A stretch of DNA of 64,000 nucleotides from Leptolinea tardivitalis (GCF_001050275.1 NZ_BBYA01000009.1:310001-374000); one strand, 5' to 3'. Positions 9,916-18,212 are shown, numbered from the stretch's first letter. The notes: a model not told the origin generated them from the sequence alone. Translations and numbers: made by a program.

Positions 9916-9943
9916 GAGTGGGACAATAATTTTCTAAAAAAGT

Positions 9944-10192
9944 TTATTCACTTTCGTTTCCTTTGTTTGTTAGTGTGCTTTGCTGAATAATGGCGAACAT
10001 CCCCGGGTGTTTTTCCAGAAGGGAGGTCGCCTTGATCAGAGCCAGTCCCTGTTCAAGATCCCCCAGCACCAGCATTTTGTCGCCCACTTCAATATTGAAA
10101 TCACGCCGGGCTTCGGCTGGAATGACGATTTGACCTCTTTCGCTCACAGTCACGGTTCCGTAGAACCGTTTATTTTCTGATGGATTATTCAT
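9944..10192 (-). CDS. AbrB/MazE/SpoVT family DNA-binding protein
   Basis: An 82-residue swapped-hairpin DNA-binding protein. The core YGTVTVSERGQIVIPAEAR...GDKMLVLGD matches the AbrB/MazE fold, followed by about 35 residues of helical tail. I start at the ATG preceded by GGAGAAAAGC, not at the upstream ATG, which lies inside an operator-like palindrome. No MazF toxin is adjacent. The downstream co-directional gene is the PEP-synthase-like enzyme, so a repressor of that unit and of itself is the simplest role (inference). Confidence 0.85.
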   Translation of the reverse strand: MNNPSENKRFYGTVTVSERGQIVIPAEARRDFNIEVGDKMLVLGDLEQGLALIKATSLLEKHPGMFAIIQQSTLTNKGNESE

Positions 10193-10203
10193 GCTTTTCT
10201 CCG

Positions 10204-10237
10204 GTAAGATATATCTTGTATACAAGATATATCTTAC
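10204..10237. promoter_or_regulatory. 34-bp perfect palindrome, probable operator of the AbrB-like gene
   Basis: Both arms read GTAAGATATATCTTGTA from outside in and meet at 10220/10221 with no mismatch and no spacer. A partial third element (ACATATCTTACATG) continues to 10250. It lies 11 bp upstream of the AbrB-like start codon, and its partial extension abuts the -35 of the divergent gene. AbrB/MazE-type proteins commonly autoregulate at AT-rich palindromes, so this is the likely binding site (inference). Confidence 0.75.
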
Positions 10238-10252
10238 ATATCTTACATGAAG

Positions 10253-10286
10253 TTGTCAAGAGATATTTATTGGTACAATAGTCCTA
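10253..10286 (+). promoter_or_regulatory. Promoter giving a probably leaderless transcript
   Basis: TTGTCA (10253-10258) and TACAAT (10274-10279) with a short 15-bp spacer. Only six bases (AGTCCT) separate the -10 box from the ATG at 10286, so transcription would start at or next to the start codon, and no ribosome binding site is present. Confidence 0.5.
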
Positions 10287-10537
10287 TGAAACTAAAACGA
10301 ATAGTGATGATTGTTTTATCTGCCGGTTGGCTGCTGCCCGTAAACCTCGGTATTTCCTCTTTTTTTTCATGGGCGCAATATGAGCTTGAGCCGCGGTTGA
10401 ATGGCGTATTTCCCGGTAATTCCTTCCCATTCCTCGGTTTCGCCGGTCAGATGATTGCGGTTGGTTCCATCTGGCTGGCTGTTGCAATTACTGTTTGGGT
10501 GATTAAGGTTTTTAACTACATAAATATGGGTCGATGA
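10286..10537 (+). CDS. Small two-helix membrane protein of unknown function
   Basis: An 83-residue protein, MKLKRIVMIVLSAGWLLPVN..., with one hydrophobic segment at the N-terminus and a second near residues 52-75, joined by a Trp/Tyr/Pro-rich loop. I do not recognise the family. The ATG chosen is the one just behind the TACAAT box; the in-frame ATG further upstream (10247) lies beside the AbrB-like operator and before the promoter. It is divergent from the AbrB-like gene and may be controlled by the same palindrome. Confidence 0.6.
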   Translation: MKLKRIVMIVLSAGWLLPVNLGISSFFSWAQYELEPRLNGVFPGNSFPFLGFAGQMIAVGSIWLAVAITVWVIKVFNYINMGR

Positions 10538-10823
10538 TGTTTCCTGAAAATATGATGCTGGGGGTAATAGCCTCGCGTTTTCTGATCAGGCAATTAAGGC
10601 CTATTCCAGTCAGAAGAAATATTCTCACAGGCAGGAAAGAACGTGAACGATATGGTCACATTAATGGATTTCCGCTGCCTATGAGAAATGCAATCACCTT
10701 CTGGTTTTAGCGTATATCTTTATAAGGTAAAACGTAATAAACCACTGAGTAATCATCGTTTCATATTTGGTTGGAAGTCTAACCAGTGGTTCTTAAAATA
10801 GAGAATAATTTGGCGGTGTCGAG

Positions 10824-11186
10824 ATGAAAATCGAATTTATTCTTCCCGGTTTTTTATTTCTCTTGATTGTACTGACTGGATTGGTGCTCCGATGGCGTGA
10901 GAGACCTTTCAACCAATTTCTTCTAGCCATCCACAAACTTCTTTCCCTTGGGTGTCTTATCTACATCGGAATGGTATTGTATCGAATATACTCGACTTCA
11001 TTCATCACTCCATCCGTCTGCCTGTTGATCGTGCTCACGGGAGGATTGTTTGTCTCCTCCATAGCTACCGGAGCAGTAATCAGTGCAGCCAAAAAGGCAT
11101 CCCACCCAGTTTTACTGGCACATCGATTTCTTTCTTTAGGCGTGATCATTTTCTCATTTTTTACACTTTGGGTTGTCACCCGCTGA
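10824..11186 (+). CDS. Four-helix membrane protein, unknown (b-type cytochrome-like His positions)
   Basis: A 120-residue protein with four hydrophobic helices (about 5-22, 38-55, 64-85 and 96-117). Histidines occur at matching places at the head of helices 2 and 4 (AIHKLLSLG near 36, AHRFLSLG near 100), which suggests an internal duplication and possibly haem ligation as in small cytochrome b561-like proteins. That is speculation from spacing only. It stands alone. No clear ribosome binding site precedes the ATG (GGCGGTGTCGAG). Confidence 0.65.
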   Translation: MKIEFILPGFLFLLIVLTGLVLRWRERPFNQFLLAIHKLLSLGCLIYIGMVLYRIYSTSFITPSVCLLIVLTGGLFVSSIATGAVISAAKKASHPVLLAHRFLSLGVIIFSFFTLWVVTR

Positions 11187-11327
11187 AATTTCGACTGAGT
11201 TGGCCTGGCATGGAATGTTCCTGTCATTGATCCATCTTAAATTTGTTAATGAATATAAGGTTCATAGCCTCTTGAAGTTGTAGAATCTAATCCGGATGAT
11301 ATTCTGAAAAACAGGGAGGTTGTCTCC

Positions 11328-12137
11328 GTGCGTTTTGAGAAAATTCAAAACACATGTATTCCCAAAGTGGGTTTTGGAACCTGGAGAATTGGGGGAGAGG
11401 GATTGCCCGATTCCAAAAAAGACAATGATTCCCTGGCAGCTTTGAAGTCCGCTCTATCAATTGGTTACCGTCACTTTGACACGGCAGAATCGTATGCCGC
11501 CGGTCATGCCGAAGAACTGTTGGGATTGGCCGTTCAGGAAAGCGGCATTCCGCGCGGGGATCTTTTCATCACGTCCAAGGTATCTCCTGACCACCTGTCA
11601 TATGAATCTGTTTTAAGCAGTTTTGAAAACAGCCTGAAACGGCTGAAAATGGATTATCTGGACCTGTACCTCATTCACTGGCCGCGACGCGGAATGAATC
11701 TGGCTGATACGTTTCGGGCGCTGAATCAACTGGTGTGTGACGGCCGGGTGCGCCATTTGGGTGTCAGCAATTTCAAGCTGAAAGAGCTGCGCGAGGCAGT
11801 TGCTTTATCGCAATCCCCTCTATTTACCAATCAGGTATCCTACAGTATTCCAGACAGGAGGATGGTGGAAAATGGTTTGCTGGATTATTGCCGCCAGCAG
11901 AGTATTCTGATCACCGCCTACACTCCGATTAATCACCGCAACACGCGAAGCAGTAAAACCATCCAGAGGATTGCAGAAACAAGAGGATGCACACGCGAGC
12001 AGGTCGCCCTGGCCTGGCTGGTTAGCCAGCCGGGGGTGATCACCATTCCCATGTCGTTTAATCCACAGCACCAGAGAGAGAATTTCCAGGCAGCCGATAT
12101 CCAATTGACGGCCGAAGAAATGGAATTGCTGGGTTAA
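11328..12137 (+). CDS. Aldo/keto reductase
   Basis: NADPH-dependent carbonyl reductase of the AKR superfamily in a (beta/alpha)8 barrel of 269 residues. Catalytic tetrad positions are visible: Asp51 and Tyr56 in HFDTAESY, Lys in FITSKVSP near 85, and His in YLIHWPRRG near 118. The cofactor region near the C-terminus shows ITIPMSFNPQHQREN. This resembles the 2,5-diketo-gluconate reductase branch. The GTG start has GGGAGG eight bases upstream. Its stop codon lies at the edge of a terminator stem. Confidence 0.9.
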   Translation: MRFEKIQNTCIPKVGFGTWRIGGEGLPDSKKDNDSLAALKSALSIGYRHFDTAESYAAGHAEELLGLAVQESGIPRGDLFITSKVSPDHLSYESVLSSFENSLKRLKMDYLDLYLIHWPRRGMNLADTFRALNQLVCDGRVRHLGVSNFKLKELREAVALSQSPLFTNQVSYSIPDRRMVENGLLDYCRQQSILITAYTPINHRNTRSSKTIQRIAETRGCTREQVALAWLVSQPGVITIPMSFNPQHQRENFQAADIQLTAEEMELLG

Positions 12138-12190
12138 TCTGATCTGCCTGTCTGCGCAAACAGGCAGATCAGATAATGGTTATTTTTCTT
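12137..12190. terminator. Intrinsic terminator between convergent genes
   Basis: A perfect 14-bp stem (ATCTGATCTGCCTG at 12137-12150 and its complement at 12161-12174) with a 10-nt loop, followed by a T-rich stretch that runs into the end of the convergent GyrI-like gene. Confidence 0.8.
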
Positions 12191-12704
12191 TTATGGCTAC
12201 ATACAGATCAATACCCGGCTTCCTTGCCTTGCTGCGCTCATCATGGTATTCAAAATCTCCCACTACCGCATTGTCTGGTTCATACGGTGAAGAGGGCAGC
12301 CATTCTGTATAAATATACTTTTTCAACAACCCCATTCCAATACCCCATACAAGCACCGAACGCGGTTGAAAGTGGAAGCGGGCATACCGGCCAACTGGAA
12401 TTTCAAAAGCGGTCAGACCGTCAGGGACAGAGTCAAAGCTGGTGACGACATCACCGTTCAGGTAATCCCAACTTCCATCATCCATAAAGCCTTTGCTGAC
12501 GGCAACGAATCCCCACGGTTCGCGTTTGTTTTTAATCAGACCGGTTTTCTTGATCTGGTTATATTGCTTTCCCAGCCGGTCAGCATCACGAAAGATGCTT
12601 TTCTCGTTGGTATGAACCGAAACACCGATCATTTTTATGGGTTCATTCAAGACAACAATGGCCGGTTCTTCTTTTTTAACCTGTAGAAAATCGTAAATCG
12701 TCAT
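12180..12704 (-). CDS. GyrI-like / effector-binding domain protein
   Basis: A 174-residue single-domain protein with the GyrI/BmrR effector-binding fold. Typical elements are the N-terminal IVVLNEPIKMIGVSVHT strand, the central WGFVAVSKG segment, the IPVGRYARFHF strand, and the C-terminal YEPDNAVVGDFEYHDERS...GIDLYVAIKE signature. The family binds small cationic compounds or cyclopropanoid toxins, alone or fused to DNA-binding domains; no HTH is present here. The start is ATG with GGGAG upstream; the GTG two codons earlier would overlap the ribosome binding site. The YafY-type regulator lies next to it on the same strand. Confidence 0.85.
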   Translation of the reverse strand: MTIYDFLQVKKEEPAIVVLNEPIKMIGVSVHTNEKSIFRDADRLGKQYNQIKKTGLIKNKREPWGFVAVSKGFMDDGSWDYLNGDVVTSFDSVPDGLTAFEIPVGRYARFHFQPRSVLVWGIGMGLLKKYIYTEWLPSSPYEPDNAVVGDFEYHDERSKARKPGIDLYVAIKEK

Positions 12705-12770
12705 ATTCACTCCCTTTTTCCTTTATCATAGCCGGGTAAATATGACAATGTTATGTCATATAAAAATCAA

Positions 12771-13679
12771 TCAGGAATACTGTACCAGTGTCTTCTTCAA
12801 CTGTTTAATGATGCTTTCACACAATTCCGGCGGGTCAAGCACTTTTACATGACTGCCGTAGGATAAGATAAAGCCGGTAAGCCAATCATCCAGCGGCATA
12901 GAGATATTAACCTCGCAGGAACCATCGGGATTTTTCTGAATCAGACTGTCATCAAAATCGTCATAAACCCGATGAAGCACCGGGGGAAAGAACCGCAATT
13001 TTATGGGAACAAAGGGATTGGTCAGGATTTGATTTTGAGTATTGTCTTCCGGCGGTTCTTCCCGTCTGATAAAGGATTCGCCGGTGTCAATCAGGTTTTT
13101 AATGCGGGACAGGCGAAAAGTTCGATACTCTTGCCGGGTACGGCAAAATCCCCACAGGTACCAGGCATCACTCTTGAATATTAACCGCATGGGTTCCACG
13201 TTGCGGCAGGAGGTATCTCCCTGAGAATTGACATAATCAAAATGGATTACCCTGCTATTCAAGATGGAATGTTTGATAGTGACAAATTTTCCCTCTTCAT
13301 TCGGTTTGCTTCCCCAGGGAGAAAACTCAATATGCACCCAGTCTGCCGATGTTGATTGCTGAAAAATCGCCCCGAGTTTTTCCAGGAACCTGTCAATTTC
13401 AGGGTATTGTGTTGCCTGAAGCGTCTTCAAACTCAGCAGAAGGCTGTCCGTTTCTTCGCGGGTTACGAGGGCTCTGTCAAATGTATAGTTTTCCAAAAGG
13501 GAAATGCCGCCGCCTCTTCCTTTGCTCATATAAACCGGAACTCCGGCGGAAGAAAGGTCTTCAACATCGCGGTAAACTGTGCGAATGGAAACCTCAAATC
13601 GGTCTGCAAATTCTCTGGCAGGTATTGTCCCTCGATTCAGCAACAGGGAGACCATCTCCAGCAGGCGGTTTACTCTCAT
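12771..13679 (-). CDS. YafY family transcriptional regulator (HTH plus WYL domain)
   Basis: A 302-residue regulator. An N-terminal DeoR-type winged helix covers about residues 1-60 (MRVNRLLEMVSLLLNRG...FEVSIRTVYRDVEDLSSAGVPV). The WYL ligand-sensing domain begins near residue 135 and ends with the WCX extension; the characteristic arginines are in CRTRQEYRTFRLSRI. Relatives respond to nucleic-acid or small-molecule effectors. It probably controls the GyrI-like gene 66 bp downstream on the same strand (inference from adjacency). Confidence 0.9.
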   Translation of the reverse strand: MRVNRLLEMVSLLLNRGTIPAREFADRFEVSIRTVYRDVEDLSSAGVPVYMSKGRGGGISLLENYTFDRALVTREETDSLLLSLKTLQATQYPEIDRFLEKLGAIFQQSTSADWVHIEFSPWGSKPNEEGKFVTIKHSILNSRVIHFDYVNSQGDTSCRNVEPMRLIFKSDAWYLWGFCRTRQEYRTFRLSRIKNLIDTGESFIRREEPPEDNTQNQILTNPFVPIKLRFFPPVLHRVYDDFDDSLIQKNPDGSCEVNISMPLDDWLTGFILSYGSHVKVLDPPELCESIIKQLKKTLVQYS

Positions 13680-13748
13680 GAAAGTATTATTTCATACTTG
13701 CCTGAAATATGACAGGTGAATGTCAGATATATGTAGACCCCATTACCA

Positions 13749-14492
13749 TTAGAAAGCTGTGGAGCAGGGTATTCCCAGATCGGAAAAATCCGTCATCAAA
13801 TGTTTCACTGCCGAGTCAAAGAATTCACCGGTCATTTTTTCCTGCAGACCGGCATTCCTGTATAACCGATCGGCATGGTGATAGTTCATCCGATCAAGGA
13901 TCACACTGTCAACTTTACCCGCCAGGCTGCCGGCAAGGGTTTCGGCGCCGGGAAGGAGCGGGGCGATCATGACAAAGGTCTTAATTCCGGCTTTATGCAG
14001 CTCATCCAGTGCCCTGATTCGTTCAGAAATGGGCGGGGCTAACGGTTCGAACATTTTCCGGATGTTGTCATCTGCTGTGGTGACGCTGAATCCCACCTCA
14101 AAATTCTCTGCACGAGATAAAAGATCGATATCGCGCAGTACCAGTGGAGACCGGGTTTGCACGGTGACCGGCCAGCGGTGAAAAGCCAGAATTTCCAGGC
14201 ATCTCCGGGTCAGTTGGTATTTGGCTTCCAATGGTTGGTATGGGTCGCACACTCCGCTTACCCAAACTCTGTCAGGTTTTTTGCGTAGTATCTCGCGGCG
14301 CAATAAATCAGGTGCATTCACTTTTGCATCAACAAATTGCCCCCATGGTTCAAGGTGACCGGTGAATCGTTTCATAAAACTGGCATAGCAATAGGAACAA
14401 TTATGCTGGCAGCCCGTATATGGATTAATAACATATGGATAGATTTTGGATGGCGATAAAATGGATTTAGCCAGCACTTCTTTTACGATCAT
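13749..14492 (-). CDS. SPL family radical SAM protein
   Basis: A 247-residue radical SAM protein related to spore photoproduct lyase, with cluster motif CxxxCxxC in GCQHNCSYCYA near residue 31. The N-terminal MIVKEVLAKSILSPSK and INPYTGCQHNC are the family opening, which fixes the start at 14492 and not at an ATG 66 bp upstream. SGVCDPYQPLEAKYQLTR and RSPLVLRDIDLL are further family blocks. Members in non-spore-formers have unknown substrates, and a role in DNA repair is only suggested by homology. The start codon lies seven bases behind a TATAAT box with no ribosome binding site. Confidence 0.88.
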   Translation of the reverse strand: MIVKEVLAKSILSPSKIYPYVINPYTGCQHNCSYCYASFMKRFTGHLEPWGQFVDAKVNAPDLLRREILRKKPDRVWVSGVCDPYQPLEAKYQLTRRCLEILAFHRWPVTVQTRSPLVLRDIDLLSRAENFEVGFSVTTADDNIRKMFEPLAPPISERIRALDELHKAGIKTFVMIAPLLPGAETLAGSLAGKVDSVILDRMNYHHADRLYRNAGLQEKMTGEFFDSAVKHLMTDFSDLGIPCSTAF

Positions 14493-14505
14493 ACGTTCTA
14501 TTATA
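14490..14505 (-). promoter_or_regulatory. -10 box fused to start codon, probable leaderless transcript
   Basis: On the minus strand TATAAT (14500-14505) is followed by seven bases (AGAACGT) and then the ATG of the radical SAM gene. Transcription would begin at or next to the A of ATG. No clear -35 is seen and no Shine-Dalgarno sequence fits. Confidence 0.5.
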
Positions 14506-14638
14506 CATGCAAAAATGAACCAGAATACATAATAAGCCTGTTTTCTCCATACAATCACTCGAAAACATCCATACTATCTCCACAATGTACAGGTATTCTC
14601 AGGTTTGTAAAAAGATATTCTTGAAAAGTGAGTAAAAA

Positions 14639-15268
14639 ATGCCAGAAAATATAGAAACATCCACTTCAGTAGTCATGACTGGCAAACGAATGGCCCGAAA
14701 CTATTTGCAGATGCAGAAGTTATTCAGCGGATTATATATGCAAAGGTTTTACCGGACCCTTTCAGAATGTGCCAGAACAGGTCGTTTCCTTGAAATTGGT
14801 TCAGGTCCAGCATTTCAGACGGCGGAAGTGATGCGTCGGTTTCACCCGGCTGAGATTATTGCCGTTGAACCTTCACTCGATATGATCTCGGTGGCGTCGG
14901 AATATATAATGAAATGCGGGTATTCGGATAGGGTTAAATTTGTGGAAGGTTTTGTGGAAGACGGCAGCCTGATTCGCGGTCTGGGTCAGTTTGACCTGGT
15001 TTATTCAACCCTTTCCATGCACCATTGGGCCAGTCCATCGATTGGATTGGCAAACCTTTATCAGGCGCTTAAACCGGAGGGTATCATGGTAATCTTTGAT
15101 TTCCGTCTTACCCATGGAGAATCCAACCACAACAAACAAAAACCGCCCCAGGGAATGGAATCAGAAAAAACGGACATCCAGACGGTATTACTCCACGCAG
15201 GGATTAAGAAATTCGAATTACAATCCGGCCTGCTTTTTCAGACAATCCTGGTATCCAAGAATCTATAA
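14639..15268 (+). CDS. Class I SAM-dependent methyltransferase
   Basis: A 209-residue methyltransferase. Motif I is visible as FLEIGSGPAFQTAEVMRRF near residue 50, with the acidic end of strand 2 in IIAVEPSLDMI and motif post-I in YSTLSMHHWASP. The nearest style is the UbiE/ArsM-like Methyltransf_11 group, which acts on small molecules, but the substrate is not evident. The ATG has only a weak purine-rich leader (AAAAGTGAG). The gene is divergent from the radical SAM gene and stands alone. Confidence 0.85.
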   Translation: MPENIETSTSVVMTGKRMARNYLQMQKLFSGLYMQRFYRTLSECARTGRFLEIGSGPAFQTAEVMRRFHPAEIIAVEPSLDMISVASEYIMKCGYSDRVKFVEGFVEDGSLIRGLGQFDLVYSTLSMHHWASPSIGLANLYQALKPEGIMVIFDFRLTHGESNHNKQKPPQGMESEKTDIQTVLLHAGIKKFELQSGLLFQTILVSKNL

Positions 15269-15484
15269 TTCCCCTTTGTTTCTCAAGAGGAAAAAAATAA
15301 CCGATAAAACTCAACGGCGATTTTTCCTGAAGACGGATTGATAACGCTCATCTGTTCCGTCATCCAATCCCAAAATAGACAGGGTGGTTGGATGATATAA
15401 ACAGGTAAAATAACGCCTATAGTTTTCTTTTCTGTAAATTCATAATCCCTAAAACCCGAATCATCCCTTTTCAAGGATAAGACC

Positions 15485-16444
15485 ATGCGTATTGTCATTC
15501 TGGATGGATACACCTTGAATCCCGGCGACCTTTCATGGGAGGCATTCCATGCGCTGGGAGACTGCCGGATCTATGACCGCACATTGCCCGAAGAAATCGT
15601 TTCTCGTGCGGCAGATTGCGAGATCCTCCTGACAAATAAAACCGTGATCTCGCGGGAAACCATCCGGCAGCTGCCTGATCTGAAATATATCGGGCTGCTG
15701 GCAACCGGGTATAACGTAGTTGATATCAAAGCGGCGGCAGAACGGGGCATCCCGGTGACCAATATCCCGGAGTACGGAACAATGTCGGTGGCACAGATGG
15801 TTTTTTGCCACCTGTTAAATCTGAGCATCCATGCGGCAGAACACAGTCAGAGTGTGCATCAAGGGAAATGGAGCGAGTGCAAAGATTATTGCTTCTGGGA
15901 TTTTCCGCTGGTGGAACTGGCTGGCCTGACGATGGGAATTGTCGGCCTGGGCCGCATCGGTTCTGCCACTGCTGTCATGGCGAAAGCCTTTGGGATGGTT
16001 GTGCAGGCCTACGACACCCGGATTCCGCCGAACATACCTGATGACGTCAAAATGACCGATCTTGAAACCATCTTTCGCGACAGTGATGTGGTCAGCCTGC
16101 ATTGCCCGTTGACCGAAACCAACGCCGGTTTTGTAGATGCCAAATGGCTGAAAAAAATGAAAAGGAGCGCCTTTCTCATTAACACCAGCCGGGGTCAGTT
16201 GATTAATGAAAAAGACCTGGCGGAAGCCCTGAACTCGGGGCAGATTGCCGGAGCGGGTCTGGATGTATTAAGCGTTGAACCGCCTCCGGCGGATAATCCG
16301 CTTTTGACTGCCCGCAACTGCACCATTACTCCGCATATTTCCTGGGCAACCCGGTCAGCACGCCAGCGGTTGATGGTTACAGCCGTCGAGAATATCCAGG
16401 CCTTTGAAAATGGCAAACCCATCCATGTGGTGAATGGTTTGTAG
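15485..16444 (+). CDS. D-2-hydroxyacid dehydrogenase (glycerate dehydrogenase / hydroxypyruvate reductase-like)
   Basis: NAD-dependent enzyme reducing 2-oxoacids to D-2-hydroxyacids. The Rossmann fingerprint GIVGLGRIGSATAVMAKAFGM starts near residue 150. The catalytic residues lie in NTSRGQLINEKDL (Arg), an Asp/Glu in VLSVEPPP, and TPHISWATRSARQRLM (the general-acid His). The HISWAT sequence is characteristic of glycerate dehydrogenases (HprA type). The length of 319 residues is normal. AAGGATAAGACC upstream supports the ATG. Glycerate dehydrogenase is the best guess; activity on other 2-oxoacids cannot be excluded. Confidence 0.9.
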   Translation: MRIVILDGYTLNPGDLSWEAFHALGDCRIYDRTLPEEIVSRAADCEILLTNKTVISRETIRQLPDLKYIGLLATGYNVVDIKAAAERGIPVTNIPEYGTMSVAQMVFCHLLNLSIHAAEHSQSVHQGKWSECKDYCFWDFPLVELAGLTMGIVGLGRIGSATAVMAKAFGMVVQAYDTRIPPNIPDDVKMTDLETIFRDSDVVSLHCPLTETNAGFVDAKWLKKMKRSAFLINTSRGQLINEKDLAEALNSGQIAGAGLDVLSVEPPPADNPLLTARNCTITPHISWATRSARQRLMVTAVENIQAFENGKPIHVVNGL

Positions 16445-16461
16445 AAGTATTTTTTTCAAAG

Positions 16462-16896
16462 ATGAACCAATTCTCTCCCTTCAGGATTCCCCCCTACTTT
16501 GGTATTGTTTTAATTATTATGGGTGGAATTATCCTCGGAGCCGCTCTGGGTCTGGTTCCAACAGACGGCGGTCGGTTCATGGCACCGGAGTGGATTATCT
16601 ATGGCTTGTCCATTTGCCTGATCAGCGGCGGTTTATCCCTCTGGCTTCCTGAAAAAACACCGGTCATCATCAAAAGTCTGTTTCTGATTATTGTGCTGGG
16701 TTCCCTGGCACTGGTGTGCAATTGGTCGGCTTTTGCCCCGGGACTGGTTTATGAATCATCTGTCGGAATTAACGGTTTTGAAGTATCCGGGGTTGATCAG
16801 GTGGGAGGTCGGATTGTTTTTGGACTGGCTGCCGCGGTGTTTGATGTTTTTATTCTGACAACCATCATAGGTTGGATTCGATCAAAAACCCATTGA
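16462..16896 (+). CDS. Four-helix membrane protein of unknown function
   Basis: A 144-residue protein with hydrophobic segments at about 11-29, 45-62, 68-88 and 115-138. I do not recognise the family. The gene starts 17 bp after the hydroxyacid dehydrogenase stop and ends 14 bp before the next gene, so the three probably form one transcript. No Shine-Dalgarno is visible before the ATG (TTTTTTCAAAG), so translation may be coupled to upstream genes. Confidence 0.7.
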   Translation: MNQFSPFRIPPYFGIVLIIMGGIILGAALGLVPTDGGRFMAPEWIIYGLSICLISGGLSLWLPEKTPVIIKSLFLIIVLGSLALVCNWSAFAPGLVYESSVGINGFEVSGVDQVGGRIVFGLAAAVFDVFILTTIIGWIRSKTH

Positions 16897-16910
16897 GGCT
16901 GTAGGTGGAC

Positions 16911-17417
16911 ATGAATAAAACGATTATGGGAGATTTTCTGCTTTCAAGCGGGCCGGCAACCGAATATGCCGATAAATTAATGCAATACGGCCAATTTGTC
17001 GGTTCGTGGGATATTGATTGCACCTGGTTTGATTCAACGGGCGCGCAGACTCAGAAGAAAGGGGAATGGCATTTCGGATGGATTCTAGGAGGTAGGGGAG
17101 TTCAGGATGTATTGTTTGTTAAAGGAGCTCCACCTGAAAATTACGGCACCACCCTGCGCTGTTATGATCCTTCTCTGGATGCCTGGCATATTGTCTGGAT
17201 GCAGCCCTATGGCAGAGAATTCGTACACCTCATTGGGCGTAAGGTGGGCGATAGAATGATCAACGAGGGTTGTGGATACAATTTGACTCAATTGGAGCGT
17301 TGGAGTTTTACTGAAATAACCGCGAGCTCATTTGTGTGGCGGGGAGAAATTTCCACCGATAATGGTCAAACCTGGATATTACAGCAGGAGATGCGGGCTG
17401 TACGTGTATCTTCATAA
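16911..17417 (+). CDS. DUF1579-like / lipocalin-like small protein
   Basis: A 168-residue soluble protein rich in beta strands, with a GSWDIDCTWFDSTGAQTQKKG opening strand pair, a GEWHFGWILGGRGVQDVLF segment and repeated aromatic strand motifs ending in TWILQQEMRAVR. This pattern resembles DUF1579-type FABP/lipocalin-like barrels; the call rests on pattern memory. The ATG follows GGTGG closely. A GTG two codons earlier is possible. It is likely the last gene of a unit with the membrane protein before it. Confidence 0.6.
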   Translation: MNKTIMGDFLLSSGPATEYADKLMQYGQFVGSWDIDCTWFDSTGAQTQKKGEWHFGWILGGRGVQDVLFVKGAPPENYGTTLRCYDPSLDAWHIVWMQPYGREFVHLIGRKVGDRMINEGCGYNLTQLERWSFTEITASSFVWRGEISTDNGQTWILQQEMRAVRVSS

Positions 17418-17478
17418 AAATGACTGCACTGATGACATATAATATTCGTACCAATAACCAATTTTTCAGGAGACTGCC

Positions 17479-18054
17479 ATGTTGAAAGACCTGGTTTTGC
17501 GAAACCGGAGTTACCGAAGATTTAACCAGACAGCGCGGATCAATCCAGCCGTGCTGCGCGACCTGTGCGATCTTGCGCGTTTGACTCCTTCGGGCAGGAA
17601 TGCCCAGCCTTTGAAGTATATTCTGGTAACTTCTGAAGACCTGTGTGACAAGATCTATCCACTTCTTGGATGGGCTGGCTATTTAAAGGATTGGGATGGT
17701 CCCATCGAAGGGGAACGTCCTGCTGCCTACATTGTCATGCTGGGAGATAAAACCATCTCGGAAAACTTTGGCATTGATCCCGGCATTGCCTGTCAGACAC
17801 TGCTTTTGGGCGCAGTGGAACAGGGACTGGGCGGCTGCATCATTGCCACTGTAAAGCGCGAGAATTTGAAAACCCTGCTTGAAATTCCGGATACCTTTGA
17901 TGTTTTGTATGTGATTGCTCTTGGAAAACCGGTGGAAGAAGTCGTGGTGGAACCGGTTGGTTCGAATGGAGATATCAAATACTGGCGGGATGATAAACAC
18001 GTTCATCACGTGCCGAAACGCGAATTGAAAGATGTGATTGTGGCAGAGAAGTAA
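17479..18054 (+). CDS. Nitroreductase family protein
   Basis: A 191-residue FMN-dependent NAD(P)H oxidoreductase of the nitroreductase fold. The N-terminal RNRSYRRFNQTARI carries the FMN-phosphate arginine signature, LTPSGRNAQPLKYI is the second FMN-contact block, and GIACQTLLLGAVEQGLGGCIIATV is the helix-loop typical of the family. The family reduces nitro-compounds, quinones or flavins. AGGAG seven bases before the ATG is a good ribosome binding site. An intrinsic terminator follows. Confidence 0.9.
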   Translation: MLKDLVLRNRSYRRFNQTARINPAVLRDLCDLARLTPSGRNAQPLKYILVTSEDLCDKIYPLLGWAGYLKDWDGPIEGERPAAYIVMLGDKTISENFGIDPGIACQTLLLGAVEQGLGGCIIATVKRENLKTLLEIPDTFDVLYVIALGKPVEEVVVEPVGSNGDIKYWRDDKHVHHVPKRELKDVIVAEK

Positions 18055-18078
18055 AGTCTTTACAGATTGTTTTTACAT

Positions 18079-18121
18079 ATCCAGCAGGGTTATCTACAAC
18101 TGATTCCTGCTGGATTTTTTA
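18079..18121 (+). terminator. Intrinsic terminator of the nitroreductase gene
   Basis: A 10-bp stem ATCCAGCAGG (18079-18088) / CCTGCTGGAT (18106-18115) with a 17-nt loop and a run of T at 18115-18120. Confidence 0.85.
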
Positions 18122-18156
18122 TTCCATCAGATCTTTCGGGCAACAAGAAAAAGCCC

Positions 18157-18202
18157 TTGACATATTAGAGTATATGCTCTAATATTAGAGTAATTACTCT
18201 AA
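18157..18202 (+). promoter_or_regulatory. TetR promoter with two tandem palindromic operators
   Basis: A near-consensus promoter TTGACA (18157-18162), 17-bp spacer, TAATAT (18180-18185). Two 18-bp palindromes with arms TTAGAG and CTCTAA overlap it at 18165-18182 and 18185-18202; the second (TTAGAGTAATTACTCTAA) is perfect. Their 20-bp offset places them on about the same DNA face, which suggests cooperative binding of TetR dimers and autorepression. Confidence 0.8.
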
Positions 18203-18212
18203 AGGATAACCT

